From positions 274,512-338,511 of the forward strand of contig CAMXCT020006190.1 in assembly GCA_947184155.2 (NCBI GenBank): a stretch of DNA of 64,000 nucleotides, in the 5' to 3' direction. Source of the DNA: Cladocopium goreaui (taxonomy: Eukaryota; Sar; Dinophyceae; Suessiales; Symbiodiniaceae). A model generated the notes under the pieces. It was not told where the DNA came from, ran no database searches, and was given only the letters and a program-made list of their open reading frames with translations. Below are positions 21,447 through 31,562 of the stretch, piece by piece. The position numbers and the translations under genes are program-made. Position 1 is the first letter of the stretch. Each line of letters starts with the position of its first letter.

Positions 21447-21599
21447 TTGCACCATTTCCAGCTCACAGGTCAACCCTGACGGCACCTTCAACATGTCACA
21501 TGCCTTGTGCATCTGCGCACGGGCAAAGCCTGGAGGCTTCGTCTTCGCTAAGCGTTGCAGGCGCAAGGACAAAGGGGCCAACAAGGTGGCCTGGCGGAG
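21447..21599 (-). CDS. Exon of unknown protein
   Basis: 51 codons, phase 0 at both ends: acceptor TTGGAG/CTCCGC, donor GTGCAA/GTAGGT. Translation LRQATLLAPLSLRLQRLAKT, KPPGFARAQMHKACDMLKVP, SGLTCELEMVQ. One of the clearest exons in the window. Helical, not assignable to a family. Confidence 0.55.
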
Positions 21600-23087
21600 C
21601 TCCAAATGGATGGAGATCAAATATGGAATCAAAGCTATTTCTCACTAATGTATTATATTGTTTCAAACATGGAGGTATTTCAAACATGGATATAATATAT
21701 ATATAATATACAAGTAATATACACTATTCCTTTATTCAATGTAATTTAGATGTATTGGGCTATACTTAGAGTAAATGTCCATCTATTCTCCACATTTGAT
21801 GCTGTGGGGATCCGAATTCCCCGGGAGAACTTGCGTGACCCGGAAAAAAAGGTTTACCAATAGCTAAGTTGAGATGCTTACAAAACTAGGTGAAAACGAT
21901 GGTTTATGGTAGGTATAACTATACTATACTATAGCTGTATAGTTCATGGGGCTATAAGCCAGCTTAATCCCTTCATGTCAATCACCCCCCCCCAGAAACC
22001 ATGGCCATGGTTTAGTGGGGAATTTACAGATAGTTGGGACCGTAGAATTGGGGTGCTTAACATGAACGGGGGCTGGGCTTAGTCTAATTCATCCTCGACT
22101 TTGCAAAGACAAGAGCGGCAAAGTCTCGCCGGCAGCACGCTGGCTATTTGCAGACTCCACCTCGCCTGGTTGTTGTGTGGGCAAAGCGGCCGTTGGGGAT
22201 TCACCAAGAGAGATGCGACACAAATTGCAAGTTCACCACATTTCATCCATATCATCCATGCCACGGCATATTTTGACCTCTCAAGAATCACCCGAATGCA
22301 GGAGAATGCGTACATTCAACGGTATGGCTGAGTAGTGAAACACTTGCAACTCATCAATAGGCATCTCCACACTGCACTCCATTCCGGTTCACCATCAATA
22401 CCATCTGATAAAGTAGACACTGAAATTGCCAGTCCCAAAATTGTCATGATGAGGTCTATATAGGTCTACACACTATCGCTCCAGTGCAGAATTTGAGTCA
22501 CTGAAGGCATGGAACGAATCTAAGTGCAGTGAAAAATGGTCCGTGTGTTGTTTTTGGTCAATGGGATTGATTGTGTCCCTAAATCATCGCAAAATCAACT
22601 TATGGTGAATAAATAAAACGTCAGTACCATAATATGATTCAATTAGAAATCGAGATTATCCCAATTGGTATGGGGCAACTATAAGTATGTTGAACACATG
22701 GTTGTGTCCATAAGTTTTCATGGGAAAATCAATCCATAAATGATCATAAATAGATGGTTTCAATGGCTAGGGGTGTTTTCATGATTTTCATGGAGAAATC
22801 ACCCATGAAAAACCACGTCAATAACTATCGACTATCAGTGAGGTAAATCAATGGCTTTTCAATGGGTTAAATCATGGACAAATCCAGACAACCTGTGTCA
22901 ATGGATTGGTTTAAGGGAAAATCTTAACCGGAAACCCATGGGTTTTTACCATGGTTTTTACCATCAAATATGGTAGGGTTTCCGGTGAAAATTTTCCCAT
23001 CATCCAATTCTATGACATTAACATCCATTAACTAGTTCGTTATATCTACACATATCTACCATAAACCATAGTGAAACCTATGAAAAC
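21600..23087. other. Non-coding stretch
   Basis: A GC-rich block at 22080-22215 has two plausible minus frames (one reading TAALPTQQPGEVESANSQRA) but no acceptor, so it is left unassigned. A foldback element occupies 22899-23010. Confidence 0.35.
22899..23010. repeat. Foldback element, CAATGGATTGG family
   Basis: CAATGGATTGGTTTAAGGG... inverted as TTTTCCCATCATCCAATT, with an internal ACCATGGTTTTTACCAT palindrome. A second copy lies at 49238-49333. Confidence 0.6.
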
Positions 23088-23248
23088 CTGTGAGATTTGA
23101 AGGACTCCCAGACGACTGAGCGACCCCCACGGGCAGCGCCAGCGCGTTGACGCCTCGAAGAACTTGGCCACTGGTGACCTCCACGGGGGCCCGTTCCAAC
23201 TTGGGCGACTTGGGCGACTCACAACGGGGGTTTTTGGGTGGCGACTCA
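23088..23248 (-). CDS. Ser/Pro-Lys-rich exon
   Basis: 53 codons with one-base overhangs: acceptor CCAACAG/T, donor CTCACAG/GTTTTC. Translation ESPPKNPRCESPKSPKLERA, PVEVTSGQVLRGVNALALPV, GVAQSSGSPSNLT. The SPK/SPPK motifs are possible proline-directed kinase sites. High third-position GC. No family recognised. Confidence 0.55.
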
Positions 23249-23272
23249 CTGTTGGTTATGAATAATGGTTGG

Positions 23273-23344
23273 TACCCTCTGGTAAACTAACATAGCGATT
23301 GAAAATGGTGATTTTCCATAGTTATGTTAGTTTACCAGAGGGTA
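23273..23344. repeat. Foldback element, TACCCTCTGG family (compact copy)
   Basis: 72 bases, nearly a perfect palindrome from TACCCTCTGGTAAACTAAC to GTTAGTTTACCAGAGGGTA. It lies 12 bases from a second copy. Confidence 0.85.
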
Positions 23345-23356
23345 ATGGTTAGTGGT

Positions 23357-23466
23357 TACCCTCTGGTGAACTAACATAGCTATGGAAAATCACCATTTTG
23401 AATGGGTAAATCCACTATTTCGACTGGGCCATTTTCAATAGCTATGTTACAAATTACCAGAGGGTA
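23357..23466. repeat. Foldback element, TACCCTCTGG family
   Basis: 110 bases, TACCCTCTGGTGAACTAAC to AATTACCAGAGGGTA with a TGGGTAAATCCACTATTTC core also seen in other copies. Confidence 0.8.
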
Positions 23467-23785
23467 GTAATGGTTCATGATAATGGTTAACAATTTGGTT
23501 GATAATGGTTGATATTTGTCAGAACATGGTTTAATATGGGTAAATTGAATGTTATTGATCTGGTCTTTAATAGGATTAATAATTGGTGAGTGGTTAATAG
23601 TGGTTACATAATTGGAACCATAATTGTAGTTCACCATATTAGTAACCACTAACAAACAATATCATTTATAAATAAACCATGAATTCACCATGAATTCATA
23701 TAATGAACTATATAAGTGATTGGCTGGTTAGTAACCATTACAGTATTTTTCAACCACCAACCAATATAACATTTATACATGCAAG

Positions 23786-23869
23786 CTCGAGAGGCACAAC
23801 GGCCCACTGGCGCGGTACATCCCAGGGATGTTGAGCCAGCCTTTGGCCAACAAAGTGACAGCCAGTTTG
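23786..23869 (+). CDS. Exon of unknown protein (plus strand favoured)
   Basis: 28 codons, phase 0: acceptor ATGCAAG/CTCGAG, donor AGTTTG/GTAAAC. Translation LERHNGPLARYIPGMLSQPL, ANKVTASL. The minus strand is also open (WLNIPGMYRASGPLC) but lacks an AG acceptor. The donor GT coincides with the first bases of a foldback element at 23871. Confidence 0.4.
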
Positions 23870-23870
23870 G

Positions 23871-23980
23871 TAAACGTTTACAGTTTGCTATGGAAAATGG
23901 CCCAGTTAGTTCGTTGATTTACCTCTTAAAAGTTGTGATTTTCCATTTTCCATAGCAGACTGTTAGTTTACCAGAGGGTA
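23871..23980. repeat. Foldback element, TACCCTCTGG family
   Basis: Left end GGTAAACGTTTACAG, right end CTGTTAGTTTACCAGAGGGT. Sits directly at the end of the exon above. Confidence 0.65.
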
Positions 23981-24196
23981 TTTGTTGTTTTTTCTCTTCA
24001 ATCCTATTGTTCCCTTGCCCAATTGGCCCGCATTTGTTTATCCTGAGTCTTGACCCACTGATGTGATGTCATGATGTACCCTACGGTATTCAACTACAGA
24101 GAGGCATGTAAATCTAAACATGGGAAAATTATCGAACTAAATGATCGTTTTCCAATGTTTTCCGACCATATCTTCCTTTGCCCAACATCCCAAGAG

Positions 24197-24236
24197 CGGA
24201 CCTTTGCCCAACTTGCGGCATTCTCCGGGCTGAAAG
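24197..24236 (+). CDS. Small exon, phase-compatible with 23786-23869
   Basis: 13 codons plus one base: acceptor CCAAGAG/CGG, donor GAAAG/GTTCCT. Translation RTFAQLAAFSGLK. On the minus strand a 28-bp exon could also be drawn here, so strand is uncertain. Confidence 0.3.
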
Positions 24237-24381
24237 GTTCCTGAGGAGCCCTCTCTCTCTCTCTGTGTTTTTTTGTCTTTCAAAAAAATAGTACTGAAAA
24301 GTCTGGCAGAATCTGGCGATCTAATGGAAATATGATGATCACATTATTTTGTTTTCTTCTCTATGGCTCCAACTTTGGCAC

Positions 24382-24528
24382 TTTAGCATACTGCCCCAGA
24401 AACCCAGTGATTGTGGCTGCGTTAAAACGGCCGTTCCCGCAACGCGGCAGTGTCGCGTCCTTCATCAAGTGCTTGGTGGCACTCGACACTTCGTGTGTGG
24501 CCTCGACCACCTCCTCCCAACCTGCGTC
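24382..24528 (-). CDS. Exon of unknown protein
   Basis: 49 codons, phase 0 at both ends: acceptor CACCGCAG/GAC, donor GCTAAA/GTGCCA. Translation DAGWEEVVEATHEVSSATKH, LMKDATLPRCGNGRFNAATI, TGFLGQYAK. Balanced composition. No family recognised. Confidence 0.5.
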
Positions 24529-26119
24529 CTGCGGTGAGATTCCATAGATCATCCCCAAGATCATAGGTGGTAAACATCATCCCCAAATGCTATTTTTGTT
24601 TAAATGAATAAACATATATATATACTTATATATATATAATCATGTGTATATATATATACACATATATATATATGATGTACATTGATTTACCACACAAGTT
24701 GAGGTAAGTGGGACCATCCATATATATATATATTCTATTAAATATTGGTTGGTTGAGAGGATTACGATGCTTTTGACTTTACAGATTCGGAGGGCTGTGC
24801 CCGCAAGTAACATGAAATAAGAGGCTTACCATAAGAGAACGGGGGACCGTGGGGAGAGTGATCTTTGGAAGAAAACAATCACAAAACACTGTAAATACCC
24901 ATGTTGTGTGCCCTTGAAGGCTCTGAAACCATCTGAAACCTGGGCGTCGGAAATGCTGGGCCTTTGTCCTTTCATGGCGTGCACGAAACATTGACAGGCA
25001 CAAAAAATAAAGTGGAAAGTTCCAAAAGAATTCAGGGACCAAAATGTCTAGCGGAATCTTGACAAAACCCGCAAGGCTCCAAAAGAATTAAGGGACCATA
25101 ATTTCTGGCAAGCACTCAGAAGTGGACCCATTTCCCGAACATTTTGTTATTTTGCTTATTTGTTATTATTTGTTGCATGTGCGGTTTTGTGCATCTATAT
25201 ATATATAGTGGTTTTATTTTTGTTGCTTTTGTTGATGCCTGTGCAGGTTCAGTAACTCCATCACAAAACACCGCAAAGCACCAACAAAACAAGCAAGAAA
25301 CAACGGTCAAGTTGCACCAAACTTGCTATGGTCATCTACTGATCATTAGCATTCGTGTGTAGAATGGCAACTGCAAATGCCTCTTGATTGCAGGCTATAT
25401 CATATATGATATATATATATATATGTGATTGGATTCCAAAAGCCAATCGGATCATGAGTTTAAATTTGAGAGTTTCCAAATAAGTTTAAATGAGTTTAAA
25501 TGAGCCCGAAGTATATACTTCATCATGGTCATAAATTGCCCGAACTTCACACAGGTGACTTAACCTAATTGGTCAACAATATGGCACTGCGCTCTCTCTA
25601 TCTATCTCTTCAACTATTGAAATGAACCTACTTCTTGAGGTGTAACATTCCCACCAGCCTTTCCATTTAGTTTGTTAGATATGCCTCCGCGCATATCCGA
25701 ATGCACGCCTTGACCTTTATCTCCAATGATCGGTTGTAATTGCACATGACTCTATCTATATATAATTGTATATTTTGTAAACAATATGATACAACATCCG
25801 TTGAGATGATACCAGTTAAGCAAGTTCATGAAGAAACCACTATATATATATATGTATCATCTCAATTCAGAAATAGAGCTTCTCCATCACCTCTATGACA
25901 CTAGCCATCTACTGATACTGTCACAGTCTACAGTTTAAACAAAAAAGCAAGCGTCACTGCCAATGTTGAATTCTGCCACAAAAGTTTGCGGGATACCAGG
26001 GATTTATGATAGCGTGTGACAGCCTTTGTTGAGGTGAAATGCAAGGTTTCGGGCCCCTTTTGATCATAAAACACCGCAAATACTGTATCATTATCTTTCA
26101 TTTTTTTGGAGCACCAATC
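24529..26119. other. AT-rich non-coding stretch before the gap
   Basis: ATCACAAAACACCGCAAA-like motifs recur at 24880, 25260 and 26068, hinting at a diverged repeat family. Short AT tracts at 24610-24735 and 25840. No coding block supported. Confidence 0.35.
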
Positions 26120-26546
26120 NNNNNNNNNNNNNNNNNNNNNNNNNNNNNNNNNNNNNNNNNNNNNNNNNNNNNNNNNNNNNNNNNNNNNNNNNNNNNNNNN
26201 NNNNNNNNNNNNNNNNNNNNNNNNNNNNNNNNNNNNNNNNNNNNNNNNNNNNNNNNNNNNNNNNNNNNNNNNNNNNNNNNNNNNNNNNNNNNNNNNNNNN
26301 NNNNNNNNNNNNNNNNNNNNNNNNNNNNNNNNNNNNNNNNNNNNNNNNNNNNNNNNNNNNNNNNNNNNNNNNNNNNNNNNNNNNNNNNNNNNNNNNNNNN
26401 NNNNNNNNNNNNNNNNNNNNNNNNNNNNNNNNNNNNNNNNNNNNNNNNNNNNNNNNNNNNNNNNNNNNNNNNNNNNNNNNNNNNNNNNNNNNNNNNNNNN
26501 NNNNNNNNNNNNNNNNNNNNNNNNNNNNNNNNNNNNNNNNNNNNNN
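26120..26546. other. Assembly gap (427 N)
   Basis: Run of N. It abuts the hairpin array, so it probably marks collapsed or unresolved repeat sequence. Reading frames drawn across it are meaningless. Confidence 0.99.
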
Positions 26547-29470
26547 TTCAATCTTCAGGTTAAGGGCCTTGCCCTCTGCCGACTGGGCTAGACATGCCTG
26601 CCATACAGGAAATGTTTTATAAATGTTGGCTGAAAAGCGGTGTATCCAGACAGGATCTCACAGAAAGCAACCGCCACAAGCAGACAGCCAGGAAAAGAGA
26701 GAGCAGACACAGGTACAACCTCTGTGTCCAGTGAGGCCGGTGAAAAAGTCGAAGGTGTCTGTCCCTGTCTCTCCCTGGTTTTGTCTGCTGAGCGCTCTCC
26801 CTCTGGTGGTCCGTTTTGGCCGCTCAGCAGCCCAAATCCTCCAAAACGGACCTCGCCAGCTTGGTCAGCTTGGCTGTGCTCCTTGCTCTCCCTCTGGTGG
26901 TCCGTTTTGGCCGCTCAGCAGCCCAAATCCTCCAAAACGGACCTCGCCAGCTTGGTCAGCTTGGCTGTGCTCCTTGCTCTCCCTCTGGTGGTCCGTTTTG
27001 GCCGCTCAGCAGCCCAAATCCTCCAAAACGGACCTCGCCACCTTGGTCGGTGGTCCGTTTTGGCCGCTCAGAAGCCCAAATCCGTCAAAACGGACTTCCC
27101 CTGCTCTTCCAACCTCATCGGCCTCTGTCTCTCTCTGCCTGGTGCTCCGTTTTGTCCGCTGAGCGGCCCAAATCCTCCAAAACGGACATCGCCAGCTTCG
27201 TCTGCTTGGCTGTGCTCCTTGCTCTCCCTCTGGTCCGTTTTGGCCGCTCAGCAACCCAAATCCTCCAAAACGGACCTCGCCAGCTTGGTCAGCTTGGCTG
27301 TCCTCCTTGCTCTCCCTCTGGTGGTCCGTTTTGGCCGCTCAGCAGCCCAAATCCTCCAAAACGGACCTCGCCAGCTTGGTCTGCTTGGCTGTGCTCCTTG
27401 CTCTCCCTCTGGTCGTCCGTTTTGGCCGCTCAGCAGCCCAAATCCTTCAAAACGGACGTCCCCAATTCCTCCGCTGGCTGCGGGTGCAGGGCGGGGTCGA
27501 ACCTTCAATCTTCAGGTTAAGGGCCTTGCCCTCTGCCGACTGAGCTAGACATGCCTGCCATACAGGAAATGGTTTATAAATGTTGGCTGAAAAGCGGTGT
27601 ATCCAGACAGGATCTCACAGAAAGCAACCGCCACAAGCCGACAGCCAGGAAAAGAGAGAGCAGGCACAGGTACAACCTCTGTGTCCAGTGAGGCCGGTGA
27701 AAAAGTCGAAGGTGTCTGTCCCTGTCTCTCCCTGGTTTTGTCTGCTGAGCGCTCTCCCTCTGGTGGTCCGTTTTGGCCGCTCAGCAGCCCAAATCCTCCA
27801 AAACGCACCTCGCCAGCTTGGTCTGCTGGGCTGTGCTCCTTGCTCTCGCTCTGGTGGTCCGTTTTAGCCGATCAGCAGCCCAAATCCTCCAAAACGGACA
27901 TCGCCAGCTGCGTCTGCTTGGCTGTGCTCCTTGCTCTCCCTCTGGTGGTCCGTTTTGGCCGCTCAGCAGCCCAAATCCTTCAAAACGGACCTCGCCACCT
28001 TGGTCGGTGGTCCGTTTTGGCCGCTCAGCAGCCCAAATCCGTCAAAACGGACTTCCCCTGCTCTTCCAACCTCATCGGCCTCTGTCCCTCTCTCTCCCTG
28101 CTGCTCCGTTTTCTCCGCTGAGCGACCCAAATCCTCCAAAACGGTCCTTGCCAGCTGCGTCTGCTTGGCTGTGCTCCTTGCTGTGTCCCTAGTGGTCCGT
28201 TTTGGAGGATTTGGGCTGCTGAGCGGCCAAAACGGACCACCAGAGGGAGAGCAAGGAGCACAGCCAAGCAGACGAAGCTGGCGATGTCCGTTTTGGAGGA
28301 TTTGGGCTGCTGAGCGGCCAAAACGGACCACCAGAGGGAGAGCAAGGAGCACAGCCAAGCAGACCAAGCTGGCGATGTCCGTTTTGGAGGATTTGGGCTG
28401 CTGGACAGAGACCCACCGCCAGCTCTCGTGTGATGAGGTTGCCGTGCCTGTGTGCGCACAGGAACATGGACGTTATCATCCCACCCCACCCCACCCCACC
28501 CCAACCCCACCCAGTGGAAGAGCTGGGTTAGGTCCGTTTTGAAGGATTCGGGCTGCTGAGCGCCCAAAACAAACCACCAGAGGGAGAGCAAGGAGCACAG
28601 CCAAGCAGACCAAGCTGGCGAGGCTCAAACGGACCACCAGACGGAGAGCAAGGAGCAGCCAAGCAGACCAAGCTGGCGAGGTCCGTTTTGAAGGATTTGG
28701 GCTGCTGAGAGGTCGAAAAGGACCACCAGAGGGAGGGCAAGGGGCGCAGCCAAGCAGACCAAGGTGGCGAGGTCCGTTTTGGAGGATTTGGGCTGCTGAG
28801 CGGCCAAAACGGACCACAGCCAAGCAGACCGAGCTGGCGAGGTCCGTTTTGGAGGATTTGGGCCGCTCAGCGGACAAAACGGGAACCAGGGAGAGAAAGG
28901 GACAGAGACCCACCGCGAGCTCTCGTGTGATGAGGTTGCCGTGCCTGTGCGGGTACAGGAACACTGACGTTACAATCCGTGGAAGTGTTGGGGAGGTCCG
29001 TTTTGAAGGATTTGGGCCGGTAAGAGGCCAAAACGGACCACCGGACAGTGCAGGGAGCGCAGGCGAGCAGACCCAGCGTGCAAGCTGGGGCGGTCCGTTT
29101 TGGACGATTTGGGCCGCTCAGCGGACAAAACGGAGTACCAGAGAGAGAACCGAGCACAGGAGCACAGCCACAGGGGAAAGGAGAACACAAAACAAAAGAA
29201 CAGCTGGGCAAGCCCCCTCTGTAGAATTTCAGCAGCTCTCTTACCCAGGCGGGCCACCAGACACAGCAAGCACCGCCAAGCAAACCAGGACTGGGAGAGC
29301 TGGGGAGGTCCGTTTTGCAGGATTTGGGCCGCTGAGCGACCAAAACGGAAAGCCAGAAAGAGCAAGGAGCACAGCTACGCAGATGAGGAGCAGACAAGCT
29401 AGGAAGGTCCGTTTTGATGGACTTGGGCCGCTGAGCGGGCAAAACGGACCACCAGACGGAGAAAGGAGCA
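26547..29470. repeat. Tandem hairpin array that reverses orientation
   Basis: About two dozen copies of a 43-base hairpin, GTCCGTTTTGG - 21-base loop - CCAAAACGGAC, separated by a spacer of about 48 bases (CTCGCCAGCTTGGTCTGCTT...), giving 91-bp units at 26808, 26899, 26990 and so on. From about 26808 to 28190 the loop reads CCGCTCAGCAGCCCAAATCC; from about 28196 to 29450 the complement (GGATTTGGGCTGCTGAGCGG). The first half has a higher-order period of 957 bp (26547 and 27504 start the same segment). All six frames are partly open; none is considered a gene. Confidence 0.9.
27485..27556 (-). ncRNA. tRNA-derived head (SINE-like) with Pol III boxes
   Basis: On the minus strand TAGCTCAGTCGG (27547-27536) fits the A-box consensus and GGTTCGACCCC (27503-27493) fits the B-box consensus exactly, at normal tRNA spacing. 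The acceptor ends do not pair and the T-stem is mismatched, so this is a tRNA-derived element and not a working tRNA. A second copy begins at 26589 (TAGCCCAGTCGG) and loses its B box in the gap. Confidence 0.6.
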
Positions 29471-29590
29471 CAGAATCAGAGCCACGGGAAAAAGGAGCAG
29501 AACAGCTAGGCAAGCCCGCTTTGGGAAAACCACAGAAACGCAAAGTCGATGTCACCAAGCCCAACACGCGCCACACAAGGAGACCATCGG

Positions 29591-29620
29591 TGGCACAAAG
29601 TGCCACGCCTGCCACGCAAA
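29591..29620 (-). repeat. Array-boundary module at the right border of the hairpin array
   Basis: GTGGCACAAAGTGCCACGCC then TGCCACGCAAA: the reverse complement of the module at 12292-12320. A partial copy (CACGCGCCACACAAGG) precedes it at 29565. A 15-17 base repeat GCGTCACAGATGAGG follows (29650-29715). Confidence 0.65.
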
Positions 29621-29722
29621 ACCCCACCTCGCGTCACAACCGACGGACCGCGTCACAGTTGAGGAAACGCGTCCGCGTCACAGATGAGGAAGATTTCCGC
29701 GTCACAGATGAGGGGCTTTCCA

Positions 29723-31010
29723 TATGATTATATATGTGTGTGCGTGTTGTCAACTGACGTTTTAAAGTTTTAAAGCATCAGGTACAATATGACATAATCT
29801 TAACAAAGTCATGTCGAGGAGAATCAACACGTTCATAACTTACAAGGGATGCGAGGAGACTACACATAGCAGTGGCTAAAACAATGTGTCAGGGGATTGA
29901 ACTGGCGTTCTATTATGTTTTGGTTCCCAATGTCAACCTAGGTCAACAGAGCTCATCCTGTTCATAGTTAGACAGTTGATGACAGTCGTTGATGACAGTC
30001 GTGCTCGTGGGATGCTTCTGAATCTTATTGGTCCTCATACCGGCCAACACCCGTGCATGGTGGCATGGGTTTAAGCCGATGTAAGCCAGCAATACTGGAG
30101 TGACCTTCACTTTACATCACTTTACTGGGGTTGGTCAAATATCTTGCACTCCCAATAACCAATATCACCTTTAGCCTCCTCTGGTGAAGTATCATCAACA
30201 ACACGCCATGGACCCAATGACTTATATCATACCAGAAAATGGGGGGAGTATCAAAATCCCCGCCTCAAAAAGGCTTATTAATCCCTAATCTTATGGCTTT
30301 GCCACACATAAGGGGGGTCCTTATGTGAAAAAAAACGCATTGATGCACCCCCAATTTATGGTTTATTGGTGGGCCCAAATCGGGATGATTTATACCCCCA
30401 AATTCTTGATCATTGGGGATTGTTTCTTGGGGATACCCACGAAGCCGACCTGGCAAGAACCAAAAAAAATCGACCTGGCCAGGTCAGAGTTTCACTTTTG
30501 ACACCCAGATACGTCTCCATCGTGATTTCATCCGATTTCCATGTATTTATATACTGATTATGATTATGATACTCTTTCCAATTCCTATTCCTGGAAATGA
30601 GTTTCCACTTCACCCTGTTCCGTAATTCCTCTTGGAATCCAACCAATCTGCGGAGAACTCGTGGCTTACCGAGATCCCAGCTGACAACAGCAGCGCCAGC
30701 AACCAAGCGCTGCGTCGTGGGATCATGACCATTGTGGCTGGAGTAGGGGGGATCCCTTTGTCCCTTTGTGGCACAACGGGGGAGTCTGGAACTGCTGGAA
30801 AGGGGTTAAGAGGGAAACAACCATCCAAACCCAAAAATATGTGGGTATGCGGAAGTTGGTGAAGCTTGATGGTCTCTTGATATTTGTCGTTTTCACGTTT
30901 GTTTTCGATTGGCCAACTGACATTGAGAGAGGCGCAGGTCAAAAACTAGAAACCTGCAAAGTCCCACGGACTTGCGAGTTGCCAAATCATTGAGGGTAAA
31001 GAGCTTGACG
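29723..31010. other. Stretch with one exon-like block of uncertain strand
   Basis: AT-rich until about 30600. The block at 30630-30737 is described separately. No other coding signal. Confidence 0.3.
30650..30737. CDS. Exon-like block, strand unresolved
   Basis: Minus strand: ATG at 30737... reads MVMIPRRSAWLLALLLSAGIS and ends at a strong donor GTAAGC, resembling a secretory signal-peptide exon (basic start, 11-residue hydrophobic core, small residues). Plus strand: ENSWLTEIPADNSSASNQAL then RRGIMTIVAG between AG and GTAGGG. Both have good third-position GC. Only one can be real; transcript data would settle it. Confidence 0.35.
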
Positions 31011-31322
31011 TCAGGTTGTTTCCTTGGCTGAACTGGTTGGTGGCCCCTTGCTGATTCTAATATTCCAATCTCCTCCGCAAAATTGCTTGAAATGATATGA
31101 GCCGATCTCCAGATGCAGAAAGTGCAGCCAGTTGTGCCAACATGTCTGAGCTTTAAAAAAGGCTACGGACGTCCCTGCGACTGACCGTGTCTCAGCTGAC
31201 GTCGCCAGGTCACTTGGGCCCCTTTCAACGTCACCCCTGGCTGCCGTGGAGCTTTGTTTCGTGTGGATGTGGATCTGTGTGGTCTTTGTGCGAAGAAAAT
31301 CATCTATGGATATGGGACTCAT
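31011..31322 (-). CDS. Possible coding block
   Basis: 103-residue minus frame (DDFLRTKTTQIHIHTKQSST..., LHFLHLEIGSYHFKQFCGGD). Exon limits could not be fixed, and part is low-complexity. Unknown function. Confidence 0.25.
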   Translation of the reverse strand: MSPISIDDFLRTKTTQIHIHTKQSSTAARGDVERGPSDLATSAETRSVAGTSVAFFKAQTCWHNWLHFLHLEIGSYHFKQFCGGDWNIRISKGPPTSSAKETT

Positions 31323-31328
31323 ATAGAG

Positions 31329-31562
31329 CTACTTAAATCTACTTGACGATATGCAAGGCTCCATTCCCTGGTGCCCCGCGACGTTTTCCGCTCTATTCCG
31401 CCGGGTTTGGCCAGGCACCATTTGGTGCACGGTGCCATTTTCGAAAGCACTGCCGGAGCATGGAAGCCTGAAGTTCACCTGCAAGAGTTGCCCCTCAAAT
31501 AGCAACATAACATCGAAGTAGGAAGGTCTCAATTTGTTCCATCCACCTGATGAACTATCCAA
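31329..31562 (-). CDS. Possible coding block
   Basis: 77-residue minus frame containing LRPSYFDVMLLFEGQLLQVN and FRLPCSGSAFENGTVHQMVP. Internal GCAG/GTGAAC could be a donor. Unknown function. Confidence 0.25.
   Translation of the reverse strand: MDSSSGGWNKLRPSYFDVMLLFEGQLLQVNFRLPCSGSAFENGTVHQMVPGQTRRNRAENVAGHQGMEPCISSSRFK

Noticed and set aside
25928-26591. Frames crossing the run of N
   Set aside because: Unknown sequence, translated as X.
27485-27556. A functional tRNA gene
   Set aside because: A and B boxes are perfect, but the acceptor arms do not pair and the T-stem is mismatched; treated as a tRNA-derived element.
26640-29727. Frames of 130-300 residues across the hairpin array, some with PSGGPFWPLSSPNPPKRTSP repeats
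   Set aside because: Open in several frames on both strands. The 91-bp unit is not a multiple of three, so no consistent repeat protein results.
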